This document shows, one piece after another, positions 6,270-7,293 of a stretch of DNA of 7,293 nucleotides. Source of the stretch: Firmicutes bacterium ZCTH02-B6 (GTDB taxonomy: Bacteria; Bacillota; Limnochordia; Limnochordales; ZCTH02-B6); the NCBI GenBank assembly GCA_002159155.1, contig LZRQ01000178.1, forward strand, positions 1 to 7,293, read 5' to 3'. The notes under the pieces were generated by a model. That model ran no database searches. It was not told the origin of the DNA and saw nothing but the letters and a program-made list of their open reading frames with translations. How positions within the stretch are numbered: the first letter of the stretch is position 1; the number at the start of each line of letters is the position of its first letter. Both the position numbers and the translations under genes were made by a program.

Positions 6270-6539
6270 CTAGAGGTTCGCGACCCCGATCTGCTTGTCG
6301 TCGACGGTCACTTCAACGGTGGAAGTGAGAATGTCGGCGTACGAATAGGACATGCGGTTGGTGACGCCGCCGCGCTTGTCCAACCGGACGACGAACACTT
6401 TGGGATACGTCTGCTCGAGCACACCCTCTGCCTCGATGTACTTGCGGCGCCCGCGGTTTGCCCGCAGCTTGACGCGCCGGCCCACGTACAGCTCGAGATC
6501 CCGCTTGATCTCATCGAGGCTCTTGCGGTTGGCGGCCAC
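6270..6539 (-). CDS. veg: Veg family protein
   Basis: An 89-residue protein matching the Veg family (DUF1021) along its whole length. Recognisable blocks are LDEIKRDLELYVGRRVKLRAN, GRRKYIEAEGVLEQTYPKVF and SYSYADILTSTVEVTV, very like the B. subtilis protein as I recall it (86 residues). Veg is a small, highly expressed Firmicutes protein; in B. subtilis it stimulates biofilm gene expression, reportedly through the SinR repressor, and has been linked to spore germination. Its molecular activity is not well defined. The start is GTG at 6539, preceded by AAGAGGTGAT; the nearer ATG at 6546 is out of frame. Two strong sigma-A promoters lie directly upstream and a terminator hairpin downstream, so it is probably a single-gene transcript, with some read-through possible from the amidase gene. 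Confidence 0.96.
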   Translation of the reverse strand: MAANRKSLDEIKRDLELYVGRRVKLRANRGRRKYIEAEGVLEQTYPKVFVVRLDKRGGVTNRMSYSYADILTSTVEVTVDDKQIGVANL

Positions 6540-6544
6540 CGGTC

Positions 6545-6554
6545 ATCACCTCTT
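6545..6554 (-). promoter_or_regulatory. Ribosome binding site of veg
   Basis: Minus-strand AAGAGGTGAT ends 5 nt before the GTG start at 6539. It decides for a GTG start, as no in-frame ATG is near. Confidence 0.75.
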
Positions 6555-6575
6555 TCGTACACTCATACCTTGAGT

Positions 6576-6604
6576 ATTCTAACACGATTCCCGGTGGCTG
6601 TCAA
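6576..6604 (-). promoter_or_regulatory. Proximal sigma-A promoter of veg
   Basis: On the minus strand TTGACA (6604-6599), a 17-bp spacer and TAGAAT (6581-6576), with TGT directly before the -10 giving an extended -10. Transcription should start near 6569, leaving a leader of about 30 nt before the GTG. Confidence 0.9.
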
Positions 6605-6616
6605 GGAAAAGGCATT

Positions 6617-6646
6617 ATTATAGCAAGGCCCGCGAAACGTTGTCAA
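6617..6646 (-). promoter_or_regulatory. Distal sigma-A promoter of veg
   Basis: On the minus strand a perfect TTGACA (6646-6641), an 18-bp spacer and a perfect TATAAT (6622-6617). The TGA stop codon of the amidase gene lies inside the -35 box. With the proximal promoter it forms a tandem pair about 40 bp apart, both with CCTTGACA at the -35. Confidence 0.9.
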
Positions 6647-6655
6647 GGAACGTTT
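6635..6655. repeat. Inverted repeat centred on the -35 box of the distal veg promoter
   Basis: AAACGTT (6635-6641) and AACGTTT (6649-6655) are perfect reverse complements separated by 7 nt that contain most of the distal -35 box. With one bulged base the arms extend to CGAAA. A protein bound here would block or modulate the promoter. The arms are too AT-rich to make a good terminator for the amidase gene. Confidence 0.45.
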
Positions 6656-7293
6656 TCGAAGAACCGGCGCAGTCCGCGGAACAATCCCACCGCCGCTCGC
6701 AGGGCATAGCCCGGTTGCGCAGCCATAGCCGCTTCTTCGGGGTTGCTCAAGAAAGCCAGCTTGCACACGGCTCCGGGTACCCCGCAGTGACGCAGTTCAT
6801 CAAAGGCAGCCTCCCGCACGCCCCGGTCCGGAATGCCCAGGCCAGCGACAACTTCCTCCTGCACGCAGTGGGCTAGCCGTTGGCCCGCCTCATTGTGGTA
6901 AAAGTACGTCTCGCATCCCCGCACCGCGGCGTCGTGGTGACTGTTGTGGTGAATCCCGACCAGCGCCGTGGCGCCGTGGGCCGCCGCCCGGCGCAGCCGC
7001 GTCGCCACCGAGCAGCGCCGATCCTGGGTCCGGGTCAAGACGGGCCGCGCTCCAGCCAAGCGCAACAGCCCGTGCAGCCAGCGGGCCACCGCCAAGTTGC
7101 AGTCCTTCTCCACCGGTCCCGTAGGACCCGCGAAGCCCGGGTCAGCGCCCCCGTGGCCAGGGTCGAGCGCGATGCGCCGACCCGCGAGGGCGGCCTCGGG
7201 CCGCTGCAGGATGACGACGCCAAGCTCAGGCACCCAGAGCAAATGGGCCCCGCCCGCGGCCGCCACCCGCTCGGCCGGCGCCAATAAGGGGGC
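6643..7293 (-). CDS. N-acetylmuramoyl-L-alanine amidase (Amidase_3), 5' end open at window edge
   Basis: Amidase_3 enzymes are zinc hydrolases that cut the bond between MurNAc and L-Ala in peptidoglycan; CwlD is the sporulation member that makes muramic lactam in cortex. Numbering from the TTG at 7284 (213 residues), the domain starts at about 37: RIALDPGHGG (His44), PTGPVEKDCNLAVA (Glu59) and LVGIHHNSH (His112) supply the three zinc ligands. The last motif is usually written E-x-G-F-L-S-N, but here it is CKLAFLSNPEEA, with Lys175 where the catalytic Glu is expected. A single base change (GAG to AAG) would explain it. The enzyme may be inactive or altered. The frame is open to base 7293 and the TTG has no visible ribosome binding site, so the N-terminus may lie outside. 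Length is close to CwlD, but CwlD identity is not shown. No signal peptide is seen in the visible part. The gene ends inside the veg promoter. Confidence 0.87.
   Translation of the reverse strand, partial: APLLAPAERVAAAGGAHLLWVPELGVVILQRPEAALAGRRIALDPGHGGADPGFAGPTGPVEKDCNLAVARWLHGLLRLAGARPVLTRTQDRRCSVATRLRRAAAHGATALVGIHHNSHHDAAVRGCETYFYHNEAGQRLAHCVQEEVVAGLGIPDRGVREAAFDELRHCGVPGAVCKLAFLSNPEEAAMAAQPGYALRAAVGLFRGLRRFFENVP

Noticed and set aside
6248..6270. tRNA-like T-arm (minus strand GTTCGATTCC) after veg
   Set aside because: The flanking bases do not form the five-pair T stem, and no anticodon arm, D arm or acceptor stem can be drawn.
6064..6273. Plus-strand 69-codon frame in the veg-protease gap
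   Set aside because: No Shine-Dalgarno sequence, no recognisable motif, and it overlaps the terminator hairpin and the end of veg.
5550..6623. Plus-strand reading frame (357 codons) spanning protease, intergenic region and veg
   Set aside because: It runs antisense through two recognised genes and their promoter region; composition is Arg/Ser/Ala-rich with no motif.

Overview
The window is very GC-rich and reads as a chromosomal segment of a spore-forming, high-GC member of the Firmicutes. I would guess a relative of Symbiobacterium, Thermaerobacter or Limnochorda, but this comes from gene content and base composition, not a database match. The main markers are a clear Veg protein, which is essentially confined to Firmicutes, and a protein with three SPOCS (DUF3794) repeats and a C-terminal LysM domain, the architecture of the spore morphogenesis protein SipL. 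I see no insertion sequence, phage gene, CRISPR array, tRNA or rRNA.

Left part, plus strand (1-1550): a small YkuD-type L,D-transpeptidase domain, probably the C-terminal part of a gene that begins before the window, then a class I aldolase of the LacD (tagatose-1,6-bisphosphate aldolase) family. The two are separated by about 150 bp carrying a perfect 12-bp inverted repeat and a strong ribosome binding site. The aldolase is convergent with the next gene, with a GC-rich hairpin between them.

Right part, minus strand (1630-7293, read from right to left): an N-acetylmuramoyl-L-alanine amidase (Amidase_3, open at the window edge), veg, a cytoplasmic-looking trypsin-fold serine protease, a PG-binding/LysM/GH18-like protein, and the SPOCS-LysM protein. 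All five face the same way. They are separated by gaps of 72 to 316 bp, so they are probably several transcription units. veg has two tandem promoters with consensus or near-consensus sigma-A boxes; the -35 box of the upstream one contains the amidase stop codon and sits inside an inverted repeat. A hairpin downstream of veg is a likely terminator.

Most of the window concerns the cell wall and probably the spore envelope. Two of the wall-hydrolase folds lack residues normally needed for catalysis: the GH18-like domain has Ser where the catalytic Glu should be, and the amidase has Lys where the catalytic Glu usually sits. A serine protease lies beside veg, where Bacillus subtilis has the sporulation protease gene yabG. 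The working hypothesis is a sporulation-linked envelope locus made of a SipL-like scaffold, a LysM/GH18 pseudo-hydrolase and an unrelated protease, next to a strongly expressed housekeeping veg gene.
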